15,248 nucleotides of DNA from JADFNO01 sp965369945 (GCA_965369945.1 CBDUST010000079.1:1-15248); one strand, 5' to 3'. Numbered from the stretch's first letter, positions 6,842 to 14,278 are shown. Numbers and translations: made by a program. The notes: generated by a model not told the origin, from the sequence alone.

Positions 6842-8050
6842 ATGACTTCAGGCTCGTACGTGTTCACCAGTGAATCGGTGTCAATGGGACACCCCGACAA
6901 GGTTGCGGACCAGGTCTCCGACGCTGTGCTCGACGCCATGTTGTCGGTCGATCCCAAAGCACGGGTCGCCTGCGAAACGATGGTCACGACCGGGATGGTT
7001 CTCGTCGCCGGTGAGGTGACCTGCGACGGCTACGTGGATATCAATCGCGTGGTCCGCAAGACAGTGACGGATATCGGGTACAACCACGGCGATATGGGGT
7101 TTGACGGTCATAGCTGCGCCGTCCTCGTATCGCTCGATGAACAGAGCCCGGATATCGCCCAAGGCGTTGATGAAAAGGCAGACTCCGGCAAGCCGCAAGG
7201 GGCCGGCGACCAAGGCATGATGTTCGGGTTCGCCTGTAACGAAACGCAGTCGCTGATGCCGTTGACAATCGAGCTGGCGCATCGGCTCATGGCCAAGCAT
7301 GCCGAGGTTCGGGTCAGCGGCGATATTGCGAACCTACGACCCGACGCCAAGAGTCAGGTCAGCATCGAATATGACAACCATCGGCCGGTCCGCGTCGATA
7401 CGATCGTTCTGTCAACACAACACGGACCGCAATGGAACGATCGTCAGGATGAGTTGGCCAAACAGGTGAAAGAGCGCATTCTCAAGCCGGTGCTGGACGA
7501 ACGGTGGCACGATGGGATCACCATCCATGTAAATCCCACAGGCAAGTTCGAGATCGGCGGGCCGCAAGGCGACTGTGGTCTGACCGGACGCAAGATCATC
7601 GTCGATACCTATGGCGGTCGTGGACGCCATGGCGGTGGGGCGTTCTCCGGCAAGGATCCATCGAAGGTCGATCGCTCCGCAGCTTATATGGCTCGTTACG
7701 TCGCGAAGAATATTGTTGCGGCCGAACTCGCTGATATCTGCGAAGTACAACTGAGCTACGCCATTGGTGTCGCCGAGCCGACTTCCGTGCACGTGACTTG
7801 CGAGGGGACGGCCAAGATCGACGAGACCAAGCTCGCCGAACTCGTCCGCGAGTACTTTGATCTCACGCCGCACGGCATCATCAACACACTCGACCTACTT
7901 CGGCCGATCTATCTGATAACAGCGCGTCACGGCCACTTCGGGCGCACGCCCGGCGAGGGTGGTGACAATACGTTCACGTGGGAGCGCACTGACAAAGCTG
8001 ATGAACTGCGCGCCGCCGCCGGCGAACTATGTGCCGGTGCGACGGCGTAA
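6842..8050 (+). CDS. metK: S-adenosylmethionine synthetase (methionine adenosyltransferase)
   Basis: The enzyme makes S-adenosylmethionine from ATP, methionine and water (EC 2.5.1.6) in the cytoplasm. All family signatures are present: GHPDK (16-20) near the ATP site, GAGDQGMMFGFACNET (120-134 region) and the phosphate-binding loop GGGAFSGKDPSKVDRS (264-279). The segment NPTGKFEIGGPQGDCGLTGR (231-250) is also typical. At 402 residues it is slightly longer than E. coli MetK (384), with a short Ala-rich C-terminal tail. AGGGA lies about seven bases before the ATG. It appears to be transcribed alone; ahcY and the methionine cycle genes are not in this window. It would supply methyl donor to, among others, the rRNA methyltransferase further right, but that link is metabolic, not genetic. 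Confidence 0.98.
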   Translation: MTSGSYVFTSESVSMGHPDKVADQVSDAVLDAMLSVDPKARVACETMVTTGMVLVAGEVTCDGYVDINRVVRKTVTDIGYNHGDMGFDGHSCAVLVSLDEQSPDIAQGVDEKADSGKPQGAGDQGMMFGFACNETQSLMPLTIELAHRLMAKHAEVRVSGDIANLRPDAKSQVSIEYDNHRPVRVDTIVLSTQHGPQWNDRQDELAKQVKERILKPVLDERWHDGITIHVNPTGKFEIGGPQGDCGLTGRKIIVDTYGGRGRHGGGAFSGKDPSKVDRSAAYMARYVAKNIVAAELADICEVQLSYAIGVAEPTSVHVTCEGTAKIDETKLAELVREYFDLTPHGIINTLDLLRPIYLITARHGHFGRTPGEGGDNTFTWERTDKADELRAAAGELCAGATA

Positions 8051-8490
8051 ACATCGAACCTCGCCGCAACTGGCGTGTAGCTCGCATTAGTTGGGTGCCA
8101 CGTTTCGTCTCCGGTCCTCCAGAACGAAACATGTCTTGCTCAACTAGAGCAGTTTCAATGCTCTTGCAGCGTCAGGGCATGGCAGAAACGCGTCAAAGTA
8201 GCTGCCTCAAGACCGGTGGCATCCCGACTCCATCGGAACCTCACCCGTGCGAAGATCCGGTGGCACGGGCATCCTGCCCGTGCAGATGTCACGCCATGAG
8301 AAGTCGCACGGGCAAGATGCCCGTGCCACCGGAGTCGCGCCGATCGACTTGTTCGGACCGGCAAATCTATCGTGGCATGAGATGACTAGCGCACGCAGCC
8401 GCTACATCTTCAGTGAAACTGCTCTGGCGATGGTGTTGCATCACGCGCATGCTTCACGCTGCGCGATGAAGCATGGCACCCGATTTGCCA
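8051..8490. other. Repeat-rich spacer between metK and the holin-like gene
   Basis: These 440 bases hold no credible gene; the open frames here are made by repeat sequence. Contents in order: an imperfect hairpin GTTTCGT / ACGAAAC (8102-8108 with 8124-8130) about 50 bases after metK and without a T-tract; the repeat element at 8144-8427; and a further dyad CATGCTTCA / TGAAGCATG (8448-8456 and 8467-8475, 10-base loop) shortly before the end of the convergent holin-like gene. The spacer is thus a cluster of foldable repeats. Confidence 0.7.
8144..8427. repeat. MITE-like repeat element, copy 2 (284 bp, with terminal inverted repeats)
   Basis: The ends CTAGAGCAGTTTCAATG (8144-8160) and CAGTGAAACTGCTCTGG (8411-8427) are inverted copies matching at 15 of 17 positions. 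Nested inside is a second inverted repeat with 28 bp arms (8256-8283 and 8306-8333, one mismatch, 22-base loop) of the GGTGGCACGGGCATCCTGCC type. The right-hand 32 bases (8398-8429) match copy 1 at 27 positions. The core sits off-centre and about 95 bases of other sequence lie on its left. There is no transposase gene. The ends suggest a non-autonomous mobile element; a REP/BIME-like repeat that spread by other means is the alternative. No clear target-site duplication is visible. Confidence 0.8.
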
Positions 8491-8763
8491 CTACGTAACG
8501 GTTTGGCGTCCTAGGCGCGTTGCCAGTAGGTTGTACAGCCAGGCGAAGATCATGCCGCCGATCAACCCGTCGAAGAATCCCCAGACCAGGCCAATCAGAC
8601 TGCCCATCGTCGTGACTTCGTAGCCACGGTAGATCAGGCCCAGAACCAGAGTCTCGCCGGCCTGTTGTCCGTCGAACATAATGATCCACCAGGTGATGAG
8701 GAATAGGCCGATCCCCCAAATCAGCCCACACGCCAAGCCGACTGCGCGTACGTTGAGTTTCAT
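8491..8763 (-). CDS. Small two-helix membrane protein, holin-like
   Basis: A 90-residue protein with two hydrophobic helices, about 7-29 (VGLACGLIWGIGLFLITWW) and 54-79 (GSLIGLVWGFFDGLIGGMIF), joined by a polar loop containing GQQAGE and IYRGYEV. It resembles small chromosomal proteins of planctomycetes and other bacteria annotated as bacteriophage holin, but nothing phage-related is nearby, so a lysis role is doubtful. The second helix is Gly-rich, with Phe and Trp. I chose the ATG at 8763, with GGAG nine bases upstream; the frame is open to 8832, but the added 23 residues have no family resemblance. True function is unknown. Confidence 0.75.
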   Translation of the reverse strand: MKLNVRAVGLACGLIWGIGLFLITWWIIMFDGQQAGETLVLGLIYRGYEVTTMGSLIGLVWGFFDGLIGGMIFAWLYNLLATRLGRQTVT

Positions 8764-8884
8764 GGCTTGCACTCCGTATATTGCTAGTCGTTGATCCAAC
8801 TGGATAATTCTAGGCATCGCTGTGGCGCTCAATAGGAGGGGAATCGAGCCCGAAAACCAGGTGGCGGCGATCGAACGACGCCCA

Positions 8885-8915
8885 TTGGCGGCGCTGATCG
8901 GCTAACATATTAGCC
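8885..8915 (+). promoter_or_regulatory. Promoter with overlapping operator palindrome upstream of the FKBP gene
   Basis: TTGGCG (8885-8890) and TATTAG (8908-8913) are 17 bases apart. The -10 box lies within the perfect dyad GGCTAA-CATA-TTAGCC (8900-8915). A start near 8920 gives a leader of about 50 bases before the ATG at 8973. A palindrome covering the -10 box is a typical place for a repressor. The sequence match is seen; regulation is inference. Confidence 0.45.
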
Positions 8916-8972
8916 TAAAGTTGCCCTCCCGGCCGCTTGTATTCACTCCAACCGCCTGAAGAAAGGCAGAAC

Positions 8973-9668
8973 ATGAACTCGAAGGTTTTGTTGACTTGTG
9001 CCGGATGCGCCGTGTTGCTTGGTGCGGTGGCGTCGCCGCTGGTTGTGCAGGACGACTACACGACACTCCCTCCGGGCGCTGAAGAATGCAATGCGATGCT
9101 GGAGGGAAAGCCCGTTGATCTGGTAAAGGCGATCGCTACGGCCCAGGAGGCTGCAGGCGGAACCGCGACCTCAGCGGCGTTCGATATTTCGAACGACGCA
9201 GCGTCGATCAAGGTCGTTGTCGTTGCCGGTAGTGAGATGCACGATATCGTCGTAGATGCAATGAAAGGGAACGTTATGTCTGACACGATCGTGCCGCGCC
9301 TTCCAGGCGAAGCTGTTGACGGCGAGCCAATCGAAACCGCCTCCGGCTTGAAGTACTACGACATCGTCGAAGGTGAGGGGCCCCAACCAGCCGGTCCGAC
9401 GAGCACTGTTCTGGTCCACTACTCCGGTTGGCTGGTAAACGGTACGAAGTTCGATAGCTCGGTCGATCGTGGTGAACCGATGCCGGCCCCATTGAACCGT
9501 GTGATTGCCGGCTGGACCGAGGGCGTCGGCTCGATGAGAGTTGGTGGGAAGCGCAAGCTCATCATTCCTTACACTTTGGGCTATGGCGAGCGGGGTCAGC
9601 CTCCGATCATTCCCCCGAAGGCGACGCTCATATTCGATGTTGAGCTGCTGGAGATTGTCGGCGAATAG
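8973..9668 (+). CDS. Exported FKBP-type peptidyl-prolyl isomerase with PepSY-like N-terminal domain
   Basis: This 231-residue protein isomerises X-Pro bonds and probably helps proteins fold outside the cytoplasm. Residues 1-25 look like a signal peptide (Lys at 4, hydrophobic 5-25, no lipobox). Residues 48-103 resemble a PepSY domain (LVKAIATAQEAAGGTATSA, then HDIVVDAMKGNVMSD). Residues 122-229 are an FKBP domain with the usual binding-pocket residues: Tyr150, Phe160-Asp161, Val177-Ile178, Trp181, the GYGERG turn and Phe221. I chose the ATG at 8973, with AAAGG six bases upstream and the signal peptide following; the frame also opens at a TTG at 8937. The order PepSY then FKBP is unusual for this family. 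Only 25 bases separate its stop from that of the convergent zinc-ribbon gene, with no obvious terminator. Confidence 0.9.
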   Translation: MNSKVLLTCAGCAVLLGAVASPLVVQDDYTTLPPGAEECNAMLEGKPVDLVKAIATAQEAAGGTATSAAFDISNDAASIKVVVVAGSEMHDIVVDAMKGNVMSDTIVPRLPGEAVDGEPIETASGLKYYDIVEGEGPQPAGPTSTVLVHYSGWLVNGTKFDSSVDRGEPMPAPLNRVIAGWTEGVGSMRVGGKRKLIIPYTLGYGERGQPPIIPPKATLIFDVELLEIVGE

Positions 9669-9693
9669 AACCCGCGAAGTAGGCACGTTGGGG

Positions 9694-10401
9694 TTACTTG
9701 GTCATTGTGGATCCGCATTCTGGGCACTTGCCGTGTGGTGTGCCGCGTAGATCGTAACCGCAGGTGACGCAGCAGCCGTGTCGTGATCGCAGGGCGCGCC
9801 GGATAGCGACGATAAGCGTCAATAGTGCAAACCAGCCGAAAGAATAGACTACGACGTCCGCGAGGAACCCGCCCCAAATCAGCGCCAACGGCAGCATGCG
9901 CACCGTCGTCTCGGGGCTTGGTCCTGACATCGCATTGGGATTGAGTACCAGTCCGTGCATGATCGTCGGCACGTTGGTTGGCGGTTGGAGACCGCCGTCG
10001 TAGGAAAGACCGCTCCACATTGCCAGGAACGGCCAACCGCGTGCATCGGCGACGCGCGTGTGACCAGGCCCGGCCGGAGGGTCCGCAGATGGGACGAGAA
10101 ACGGAGCCCATTTAGGAATCAACGGCTCGGGCGGACCGAAAAAAGGCCCGCGCCGCGCGCCGCGATCATTCACTTTGTGGCTGTCCCAATCGGAGTGGGT
10201 TCGCACGGTTCCGAAAGCTTTATTCTCGCCGACAATCCAGAATGTGTAGTGGGGACCGTCCATCGCACCGCCGCTTCTTCGCGGGCTCGGCTGGACTGTG
10301 GCATACGGATCAACCCAGGCGGCGCAAGCCCAAGCAACGGCGATCGTCGTAACAACGCCAAGCGACAAGCAAACGATCAGCCAGCGCGCGATTCGCTTCA
10401 T
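9694..10401 (-). CDS. Membrane protein with C-terminal CxxCGYDLRG zinc ribbon, function unknown
   Basis: A 235-residue protein that I cannot assign to a function. It has an N-terminal hydrophobic helix (5-27), a polar, Pro- and Trp-rich middle (30-165), a hydrophobic stretch at about 169-200, probably one or two helices, and a C-terminal zinc ribbon with Cys211-Cys214 and Cys226-Cys229 in CVTCGYDLRGTPHGKCPECG. This ribbon is a recurrent tail on planctomycete membrane proteins. The frame is open to 10530, but its first 43 residues are translated from repeat sequence (GFQP...KDGQDARPT), so I place the start at the ATG at 10401, giving a plausible membrane anchor (MKRIARWLIVCLSLGVV). No Shine-Dalgarno sequence precedes it. 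The topology suggests that the ribbon is cytoplasmic. Confidence 0.7.
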   Translation of the reverse strand: MKRIARWLIVCLSLGVVTTIAVAWACAAWVDPYATVQPSPRRSGGAMDGPHYTFWIVGENKAFGTVRTHSDWDSHKVNDRGARRGPFFGPPEPLIPKWAPFLVPSADPPAGPGHTRVADARGWPFLAMWSGLSYDGGLQPPTNVPTIMHGLVLNPNAMSGPSPETTVRMLPLALIWGGFLADVVVYSFGWFALLTLIVAIRRALRSRHGCCVTCGYDLRGTPHGKCPECGSTMTK

Positions 10402-10409
10402 CGATCTGG

Positions 10410-10523
10410 TTATAGCACTTTCAGTCCAAGCGCAGCGGCTCGGTTGTGTCTGACGAATAGTGGGACGGGCATCTTGCCCGTCTTTAGGACTGAAGATGAC
10501 GGGCTGGAAGCCCGACCCACCAA
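10410..10523. repeat. Diverged relative of the GGCATCTTGCCC repeat family
   Basis: An imperfect inverted repeat pairs GTGGGACGGGCATCTTGCCC (from 10460) with the stretch 10498-10520, identical at 18 of 23 positions. Each arm is itself a palindrome, CGGGC-ATCTT-GCCCG and CGGGC-TGGAA-GCCCG. On its left lies TATAGCACTTTCAGTC (10411-10426), matching the end of copy 2 (TAGAGCAGTTTCAATG) at 12 of 16 positions. No matching right end is visible, so it may be truncated. A further dyad TTCAGTCC / GGACTGAA joins 10420-10427 and 10487-10494. It sits directly upstream of the zinc-ribbon gene, between that gene and the end of the GGDEF gene. Confidence 0.6.
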
Positions 10524-10559
10524 GAATCAAGTGCGTTCTCTTGATCCATCAGACAGAAC

Positions 10560-12707
10560 CTAGGCGGTTTCCTTGAGGTCGTCCGGTTCGGTGTCGTCGC
10601 GTTTCAGCGCTTCGGTAACCCAATCCAGGCTCTGCTCAGCCTGGGAGACATCCGGCTTGAAGATCGGTTCCTTGGTCTGGACGGCAATCTGCACGCCGAC
10701 GTCGTAGAAACCGTCTCTGATATGGCGGCAAAAGGCGACGAGACCGCCGACGAACAGCGTAGGCTCCTCTTCGGCCGACTTGCTGATCGCCAGTTCGACC
10801 GGTTCGCCGCGGGCCAGCGGTTGGTTCACTAGAACTCCGACCCCACCGGTTGAGATGTTGCGCAAGTACCCGCGATCGAACTGGAGTCGGTCTTCGCCCT
10901 TTACAAACGAAATGACCATGCACGGCGCCATTAGGTCGCGGCGCTCCTGCTTGCGGGCGGTGGCCAACCGATCGGAGGGCGCTTCGTTCAATTCTTTTGC
11001 AATCTGCGTTGCGCGGTCCTCATCGAACGCAAAGGACTGCGCTTCGTGCCCGCGCGCGCCGAACTGCCCATCCAGCGGAACGACTGCGTCGCAGCCAACT
11101 GTCAGAACATCGCCGCTGTCGTTCGGGTCAAGGCTCTTGAAACAGCATTGATCCTTGCCGCTGCGCTTGGCTTGATACATCATCGCATCAGCGGCAGCGA
11201 TGAGTTCCTGCGGCGAAGTGTTCGTGCCCGGCTGAATCCATACCGCGCCGAGACTGCACGTAACGGGGTTGCTGAGGCGCATTTGCACATAGTCGATGCT
11301 ACGGATTCGTGCTGTAAGTTGAGTTGCTCGCTGTAGCGCGTCGTCCTTGGTCAGTGCGGGCAGTAGTACGACGAACTCCTCGCCGCCGTAGCGCCCGGCG
11401 AACCCCGTATTGCCCAAGCCTGACACGATGGTATCAGCGACCTTGCGCAGAACTTCATCACCGCGTTGGTGTCCGTGCTCGTCATTCAGGCGCTTGAAGT
11501 TGTCGAGATCAAGGAAGCACACAGCCAACGAACGGTCGGTGGACGCGCCGCAGTCGATACACTTTGTTGCCACGTCCAGCAGCGCCGCTCGGTTGAGCAA
11601 TCCGGTCAACGGATCGCGAGCAGCTTGCTCACGATATTGACCCAGGGCGTGCTTCAACTGCTCTTCCTGCTGGAGGAATCTTTCGCGCTCAGCTTGGGCG
11701 GCCTCGAGATGCCCCTCGGTCTCACTGGCAACATCGCTCAGGAGTCGATTGGCTTCCTCTAGAATGTCAGTGACATCCACATCGTCGGGCAGGTGCTCGC
11801 GCAGCAGCGGCGCGATCTGGCGGTAGCTCTCGGCTGCATTGGCGAAGCGCTCTTGCAGCGCCTGACTATCAAGCCCCAGTTGATCGTGGGCATACCGTCG
11901 CAGGGTGGGTCCCGAGCGCGGATCGGCTTCTCCGCCCTGCAGGCGCATCGATCCCAGAAAATAGCTTAGGGCGCACAGACGTTCGGATTCCGGGGCGCCG
12001 CGGTCCAGTTCGGTCGGTGTATGATGTCGCAACAGCGGATCGGTTATGACCTTCGGTAATTTCCATCCTTCTGCCATCACCCCGATCGCATCAACATGGG
12101 AGTGCCTAAAACGCTTTTGCTCGACCTTGTAGAACGCAGTCGGCATGAATCCTTTTTGCGCATAAAGATCCCCATACTCGATGCCGTACAACTGCACTAG
12201 AGGCAGCACGCCGCAATCTTGCAACAGACCGATGAGGAAGGCTTCTTCCACGTGATTCGGCGCAACGGTCGTTGCCAGTTCTCGGCTGAGACACGCTCGC
12301 AGCGCCGATTGCTGCCAGAACCGCTTCAGATCGAACGGGCACTTCCCAAGGCGGTCTAGATTCGAGACCAACTGAAAACCCAGCGCGACCATTCTGATCC
12401 GGCGCAGGCCGAGGATCGTAACTGCGCGCTGGATCGTGGTCGCGGGATTGCGTTGTCCGAAGCGAGCGGCATTGGCCATTTCCATCAATCGCGCCGCCAG
12501 CGCGACATCCGCTTGGATCACTTGCGCAAACTGCTGGACGGTCGACTTGCCGCTATTCACCAGCTCCAGGATTTGAGCGGCGATGGCTGGATTGCTCGGC
12601 AGCTTCGCCTTGGCGAAGACTTTGCGCAGCTCGTCCTGCAGCGAGTTACTATCGCTGGGACTGCCGGTTGGATTTTTTTTGTGGGGACTATTCAGGGCGC
12701 ACCTCAA
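10560..12707 (-). CDS. HDOD-GGDEF-PilZ protein, probable diguanylate cyclase with c-di-GMP-binding domain
   Basis: This 715-residue cytoplasmic protein probably makes cyclic di-GMP from two GTP. Residues 24-230 form an HDOD domain (LPSNPAIAAQILELV, ADVALAARLMEMANAARFG), a non-catalytic HD-like signalling module. Residues 285-360 are a linker with a likely coiled coil (AAQAERERFLQQEEQLKHAL). Residues 364-523 are a GGDEF domain starting DPLTGLLNRAAL, with metal-binding FLDLDNFK (398-405) and the signature GGEEF (441-445), so catalysis is expected. No RxxD inhibitory site precedes GGEEF. Residues 585-680 resemble a PilZ domain (QERRDLMAP, then YLRNISTGGVGVLVNQPL), which could bind c-di-GMP instead. 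The frame begins at TTG (12707), with no good Shine-Dalgarno at the right spacing; the next ATG is 75 codons in and would cut the HDOD domain. The start is therefore uncertain. Confidence 0.88.
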   Translation of the reverse strand: MRCALNSPHKKNPTGSPSDSNSLQDELRKVFAKAKLPSNPAIAAQILELVNSGKSTVQQFAQVIQADVALAARLMEMANAARFGQRNPATTIQRAVTILGLRRIRMVALGFQLVSNLDRLGKCPFDLKRFWQQSALRACLSRELATTVAPNHVEEAFLIGLLQDCGVLPLVQLYGIEYGDLYAQKGFMPTAFYKVEQKRFRHSHVDAIGVMAEGWKLPKVITDPLLRHHTPTELDRGAPESERLCALSYFLGSMRLQGGEADPRSGPTLRRYAHDQLGLDSQALQERFANAAESYRQIAPLLREHLPDDVDVTDILEEANRLLSDVASETEGHLEAAQAERERFLQQEEQLKHALGQYREQAARDPLTGLLNRAALLDVATKCIDCGASTDRSLAVCFLDLDNFKRLNDEHGHQRGDEVLRKVADTIVSGLGNTGFAGRYGGEEFVVLLPALTKDDALQRATQLTARIRSIDYVQMRLSNPVTCSLGAVWIQPGTNTSPQELIAAADAMMYQAKRSGKDQCCFKSLDPNDSGDVLTVGCDAVVPLDGQFGARGHEAQSFAFDEDRATQIAKELNEAPSDRLATARKQERRDLMAPCMVISFVKGEDRLQFDRGYLRNISTGGVGVLVNQPLARGEPVELAISKSAEEEPTLFVGGLVAFCRHIRDGFYDVGVQIAVQTKEPIFKPDVSQAEQSLDWVTEALKRDDTEPDDLKETA

Positions 12708-12917
12708 GCAATCAAGCTCGACGTCGTGGTCGCCTCCGGAGTAGTTTCATCGACAAATCTTCCCCAGACCCTAAGCCCGCCGCCCCGCTTGATCGCGGAT
12801 AAACATCGTGGACCCGCCTGGCTGCCAACGCTTTGTTTCGGCGAGGCCGATAACCTCTGCGTCTAGACCTGCATAGCTGCAAAAAAGTCTGACCGACCTA
12901 ATTGGCCGCCACTCGCT

Positions 12918-12923
12918 TATAGT
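12918..12923 (+). promoter_or_regulatory. Candidate -10 box for rsmB; possible leaderless transcript
   Basis: TATAGT matches the -10 consensus at five of six positions and ends only six bases before the ATG at 12930. If used, transcription would start at or next to the start codon, giving a leaderless mRNA. Consistent with this, no Shine-Dalgarno sequence precedes the ATG. A -35 box at normal spacing is not evident, which weakens the call. Confidence 0.35.
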
Positions 12924-12929
12924 CCGGGC

Positions 12930-14231
12930 ATGAACGCACGTGATCTGGTTTCGAGTCGGATTGCCGCACGAGCACAGCGCTTCCCCGACATGGACTTGAT
13001 GCCGTTGGACACCACCGGGCTTGATCGTCGTGATGCCGGCTTGGCCTTTGCCATTGATCGAGCGGTCTCCCGGCGGTGGTTGACCCTCGTGATCGTTGTT
13101 GAGTCACGATTGAATCGGTCATGGCGGTCACTTCAACCAGAGGTGCAAGCGGCGTTATTGGTTGGTGCGGCGCAGCTGTTGTTCCTGGAGCGTCTACCCG
13201 ATCACGCAGTAATCAATGAAGCTGTGCAATGGACCAAGGTGAATGCCGGTCCCAAACCCGCAGGATTGGTCAACGCGGCGCTGCGCCAAGTGGCTGCGTT
13301 GTGTCAAGAGACGGTAGCCGAACATGATCCGCAGCGCCGCGATGAACTGCCGTTGCACGATGGTCGAGCCCGGCGCCTAAGCGGCCCGGTCTTCGATGCC
13401 GATCCGCTGGTCCGACTTGCACAGCACACATCGCATCCTGTGGAGCTGGTGAAACGATGGCTTGAAAAGTTCGGCACGGAGCGAACGACGCAACTCGCGC
13501 AGCACGACATCGTGCGCCCGCCGATTCTGGTGACGGGGTTGGGCTCGCCCTGCGAGGGATGTGATCCGCACGACGAGGCAGGATTTGTGGTCTTCGATGG
13601 CGATCGGGGCGAGCTGGAAGCGTTGCTGGTTGAGCATCCCTCGGCTCGGGTCCAAGACCCCGCCGCCGCCGCCGCGGTCAAGGCCACCGATGATCTGCAA
13701 CCGAAGATCATCGTCGATGCCTGTGCCGGCAAAGGCACCAAGGCACGCCAACTTCTTCAGACGCATCCGCGAGCGCGAATCATCGCCAGCGATACGAACA
13801 ACGATCGGCTGGCGACCCTCCGAGCCCTTGCCGATCGAACCGATCGGCTGGAAGCGGTCAATCCGCGCCAGTTGACGGATTTCGCCGGGCAGGTCGATTT
13901 ACTTGTGCTAGATGTGCCGTGCAGCAACACGGGCGTGCTGGCCCGCCGACCCGAGGCGAAGTACCGCTTCTGCGACGATAGCCTGTCGCAGTTGGTCGAT
14001 TTGCAGCGGCAGATCATTGCCGACCACTTGCTGTTGCTCGCTCCCTCGGGCCACCTGCTCTATAGCACGTGCAGCCTTTCACCTGAGGAAAACGAGGCCC
14101 AGGCCAAGTGGATCGTGCGATGGCACCGTTTTGGCATCCGCCATCAGGGCCTCCGCCTGCCTCAGGGCCTGCCTGGGGAGCCGCCGCAGCGATATGCCGA
14201 CGGCAGCTACTTCGCCCTGCTGCAAAAGTGA
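12930..14231 (+). CDS. rsmB: 16S rRNA m5C967-type methyltransferase with NusB-like domain (RsmB family)
   Basis: This 433-residue cytoplasmic enzyme probably methylates a cytosine of 16S rRNA at C5, using S-adenosylmethionine. The N-terminus (1-125) is NusB-like (RDAGLAFAIDRAVSRRW, AALLVGAAQLLFLERLPDHA, LVNAALRQ), as in E. coli RsmB. VQDPAAAAAV (241-250) precedes the Rossmann domain. The SAM loop reads VDACAGKGTKARQL (262-275) where classical RsmB has DACAAPGGKT. Asp288 ends the next strand (IIASD). The two catalytic-region cysteines are Cys331 in DVPCSNTGVLARRP and Cys381 in YSTCSLSPEEN. The length equals E. coli RsmB (429). The altered SAM loop makes the exact target less certain, so RsmB is a family-level call. 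The start is the first ATG, with no Shine-Dalgarno. Confidence 0.87.
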   Translation: MNARDLVSSRIAARAQRFPDMDLMPLDTTGLDRRDAGLAFAIDRAVSRRWLTLVIVVESRLNRSWRSLQPEVQAALLVGAAQLLFLERLPDHAVINEAVQWTKVNAGPKPAGLVNAALRQVAALCQETVAEHDPQRRDELPLHDGRARRLSGPVFDADPLVRLAQHTSHPVELVKRWLEKFGTERTTQLAQHDIVRPPILVTGLGSPCEGCDPHDEAGFVVFDGDRGELEALLVEHPSARVQDPAAAAAVKATDDLQPKIIVDACAGKGTKARQLLQTHPRARIIASDTNNDRLATLRALADRTDRLEAVNPRQLTDFAGQVDLLVLDVPCSNTGVLARRPEAKYRFCDDSLSQLVDLQRQIIADHLLLLAPSGHLLYSTCSLSPEENEAQAKWIVRWHRFGIRHQGLRLPQGLPGEPPQRYADGSYFALLQK

Positions 14232-14249
14232 CCGCCAGCAACCGAACGC

Positions 14250-14278
14250 TTGGGTGTGACGTAAGGCTGTGGTAACAT
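14250..14278 (+). promoter_or_regulatory. Promoter candidate for the EIIA gene
   Basis: TTGGGT (14250-14255) and TAACAT (14273-14278) are 17 bases apart, just after the rsmB stop. The expected start near 14285 excludes the longer GTG-initiated frame (14269) and supports the ATG at 14338 or 14341. Confidence 0.5.

Noticed and set aside
8029..8385. 118-codon open frame on the plus strand overlapping the end of metK.
   Set aside because: Most of it is repeat element sequence (VARASCPC...GKMPVPPES pattern), which produces similar false frames wherever copies occur.
8491..8763. Holin-like gene as sign of a prophage or lysis cassette.
   Set aside because: No endolysin, integrase, capsid or other phage gene is nearby, and similar proteins are chromosomal in many bacteria.
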